In this document: positions 6,535 through 6,881 of the stretch, one piece after another
Numbering within the stretch: the stretch's first letter is position 1
Layout of the letters: each line of letters starts with the position of its first letter
From: Streptomyces sp. NRRL F-5123
Lineage (GTDB): Bacteria > Actinomycetota > Actinomycetes > Streptomycetales > Streptomycetaceae
Length of the DNA: 6,881 nucleotides
Direction of reading: 5' to 3'
NCBI RefSeq assembly: GCF_000721495.1
Contig: NZ_JOHY01000115.1
Span: forward strand, 1-6,881
Made by a program: the position numbers and the translations under genes
The notes under the pieces: model-generated
Databases searched by the model: none
Told to the model about the DNA's origin: nothing
The model's input: only the letters and a program-made list of their open reading frames with translations

Positions 6535-6550
6535 TCTGACCTTAGTCAGA
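6535..6550. promoter_or_regulatory. Candidate MarR operator (perfect 6-4-6 inverted repeat)
   Basis: TCTGAC (6535-6540), spacer CTTA, then GTCAGA (6545-6550): a perfect 6-bp inverted repeat with a 4-bp spacer. It covers the predicted -10 and ends two bases before the MarR-GNAT start codon. MarR regulators bind short dyads of about this size and commonly repress their own gene by covering the promoter. The position is ideal for autorepression; binding itself is inferred. Confidence 0.6.
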
Positions 6551-6567
6551 CACCCAGCGGACGTCAC
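6539..6567 (-). promoter_or_regulatory. Predicted leaderless sigma-HrdB-type promoter of the MarR-GNAT gene
   Basis: On the minus strand, -35 GTGACG (6562-6567) and -10 TAAGGT (6539-6544) are separated by exactly 17 bp (6545-6561). They fit the actinomycete housekeeping patterns TTGAC and TAnnnT, missing only the first T of the -35. Six bases separate the -10 from the ATG at 6532, which puts +1 at or next to the A of the start codon. The lack of a real ribosome binding site and the in-frame TAA inside the -10 both agree with leaderless translation. Not experimentally shown. Confidence 0.65.
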
Positions 6568-6586
6568 CGGCTTTCCCCCGCGGGGA

Positions 6587-6610
6587 CACCCGCGCCTGCG
6601 GCGCGGGGTG
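6587..6610. terminator. Strong hairpin upstream of the MarR-GNAT promoter
   Basis: CACCCGCGCC (6587-6596), loop TGC, then GGCGC-GGGGTG (6600-6610) gives a stem of ten base pairs with one bulged G. A perfect palindrome CCCCGCGGGG lies beside it (6576-6585). It could insulate the MarR-GNAT promoter from transcription entering from the right. There is no T-tract on either side, so terminator function is tentative. Confidence 0.4.
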
Positions 6611-6708
6611 CTTCCCACCCCACCACCCGTGTGAGTAGGACGTCGGCTGACGGCCCCCCTGCGGGGGTGACTCGCCATCGGGGGCGAACCGCAGTCCCCT
6701 GGACACCA

Positions 6709-6810
6709 CCCCCACCGGCAGGCAGCCACCCACGAGACCCCGGGAGGGCCACGTCACCCACCCACCCCCGCCCCCACCGGCAGGCAGCCGCCGACGAGAC
6801 CTCGGGAGGG
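6709..6810. repeat. 40-bp direct repeat, two copies 62 bp apart
   Basis: Copies at 6709-6748 and 6771-6810 are the same length and differ at three positions (37 of 40 identical). They are separated by a 22-bp C-rich spacer. They lie in non-coding DNA, and no third copy is in the window. Function unknown; repeated protein-binding sites or a recent local duplication are both possible. Confidence 0.85.
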
Positions 6811-6820
6811 GGACGATCCG

Positions 6821-6862
6821 GGGGTGCCCCCGCAGGAATGCGCACCCCGTCCGGCACCGGAC
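6821..6862. repeat. Two adjacent hairpins near the right edge
   Basis: GGGGTGC (6821-6827) pairs with GCACCCC (6842-6848) over a 14-nt loop. Immediately after it comes GTCCGG-CA-CCGGAC (6849-6862). An ATG at 6838 lies inside the first loop. They may be leader structure of a rightward gene or a terminator of a gene entering from outside; the window cannot tell. Confidence 0.4.
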
Positions 6863-6874
6863 ACGTCATGACGT
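6863..6874. promoter_or_regulatory. 12-bp perfect palindrome ACGTCATGACGT
   Basis: The site is fully self-complementary and is followed by CAGAC, so that GTCAGAC recurs here (6873-6879) exactly as in the right half of the MarR-GNAT operator (6545-6551). It also contains an ATG (6868-6870) in frame with the ATG at 6838, and the frame stays open to the window edge. It may be an operator at the start of a rightward, divergent gene; no good ribosome binding site supports that start. Confidence 0.3.
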
Positions 6875-6881
6875 CAGACGC

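Larger units (their letters stand above)
6533..6881. other. 349-bp non-coding region right of the MarR-GNAT gene
   Basis: No convincing gene, tRNA or CRISPR is seen. Besides the promoter, operator, hairpins, direct repeat and palindrome listed separately, it holds CCCCC-TGC-GGGGG (6655-6667) and TCGCC-N6-GGCGA (6672-6687), so the whole stretch is rich in potential structure. Low-complexity C-rich runs make the short frames here unreliable. Whether a rightward gene begins at 6838 or 6868 cannot be judged from the bases available. Confidence 0.6.

Noticed and set aside
3029..6634. A 1201-codon open frame on the plus strand
   Set aside because: Antisense shadow of copy 2 and of the MarR-GNAT gene, rich in R/G/P/H/Q repeats without any family motif.
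6709..6810. CRISPR array
   Set aside because: Only two imperfect 40-bp units with one C-rich spacer, and no cas genes nearby.
6542..6869. Short minus-strand frames of 71 and 101 codons at the right end
   Set aside because: They overlap each other in different frames, read through the direct repeat and hairpins, and show no protein family resemblance.

Overview
The window is very GC-rich, with GC-dominated third codon positions, GTG/ATG starts and no TTA codon that I can see in any gene. Together with the protein families present, this points to an actinomycete, most likely Streptomyces (an inference; I cannot run a database search). All three convincing genes lie on the minus strand, so the biological order runs right to left: a MarR-GNAT fusion regulator (6532 to 5636), then two large paralogous signalling proteins (5524 to 2984 and 2673 to 103). 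In each gene an in-frame stop just upstream pins the start codon.

The two large proteins (846 and 856 aa) share one architecture: PAS, PAS, a helical linker, GAF, a SpoIIE/RsbU-type PP2C phosphatase, and a C-terminal RsbW/SpoIIAB-like ATPase. The catalytic motifs of both enzyme halves are intact in both copies. Each protein could therefore in principle both phosphorylate (RsbW-like half) and dephosphorylate (PP2C half) an anti-sigma-factor antagonist of the STAS type, under control of PAS/GAF sensing. They are head-to-tail duplicates that share exact DNA blocks over the phosphatase core. No sigma factor, STAS antagonist or separate anti-sigma gene is in the window, so partners must lie elsewhere.

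The third gene encodes a winged-helix MarR domain fused to a GNAT acetyltransferase. Its promoter region is unusually readable: GTGACG-17 bp-TAAGGT places the predicted +1 on the A of the ATG (a leaderless mRNA), and a perfect 6-4-6 inverted repeat covers the -10, as expected for autorepression.

Non-coding stretches: 1-102 (downstream of the last gene) holds an imperfect GC-rich palindrome. 2674-2983 (310 bp between the paralogs) holds a 16-bp inverted repeat whose arms are each hairpins, a sigma-B-like promoter match inside it, and a cluster of short repeats before the GTG start. 5525-5635 holds a small palindrome and two mutually exclusive hairpins at the ribosome binding site. 6533-6881 holds the leaderless promoter, several hairpins, a 40-bp direct repeat in two copies and a 12-bp palindrome at the window edge, where a rightward gene may begin.

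A possible reading is one stress or signal-response locus in which a ligand-responsive MarR-GNAT regulator sits upstream of two partner-switching hubs. That link rests only on shared strand and proximity.
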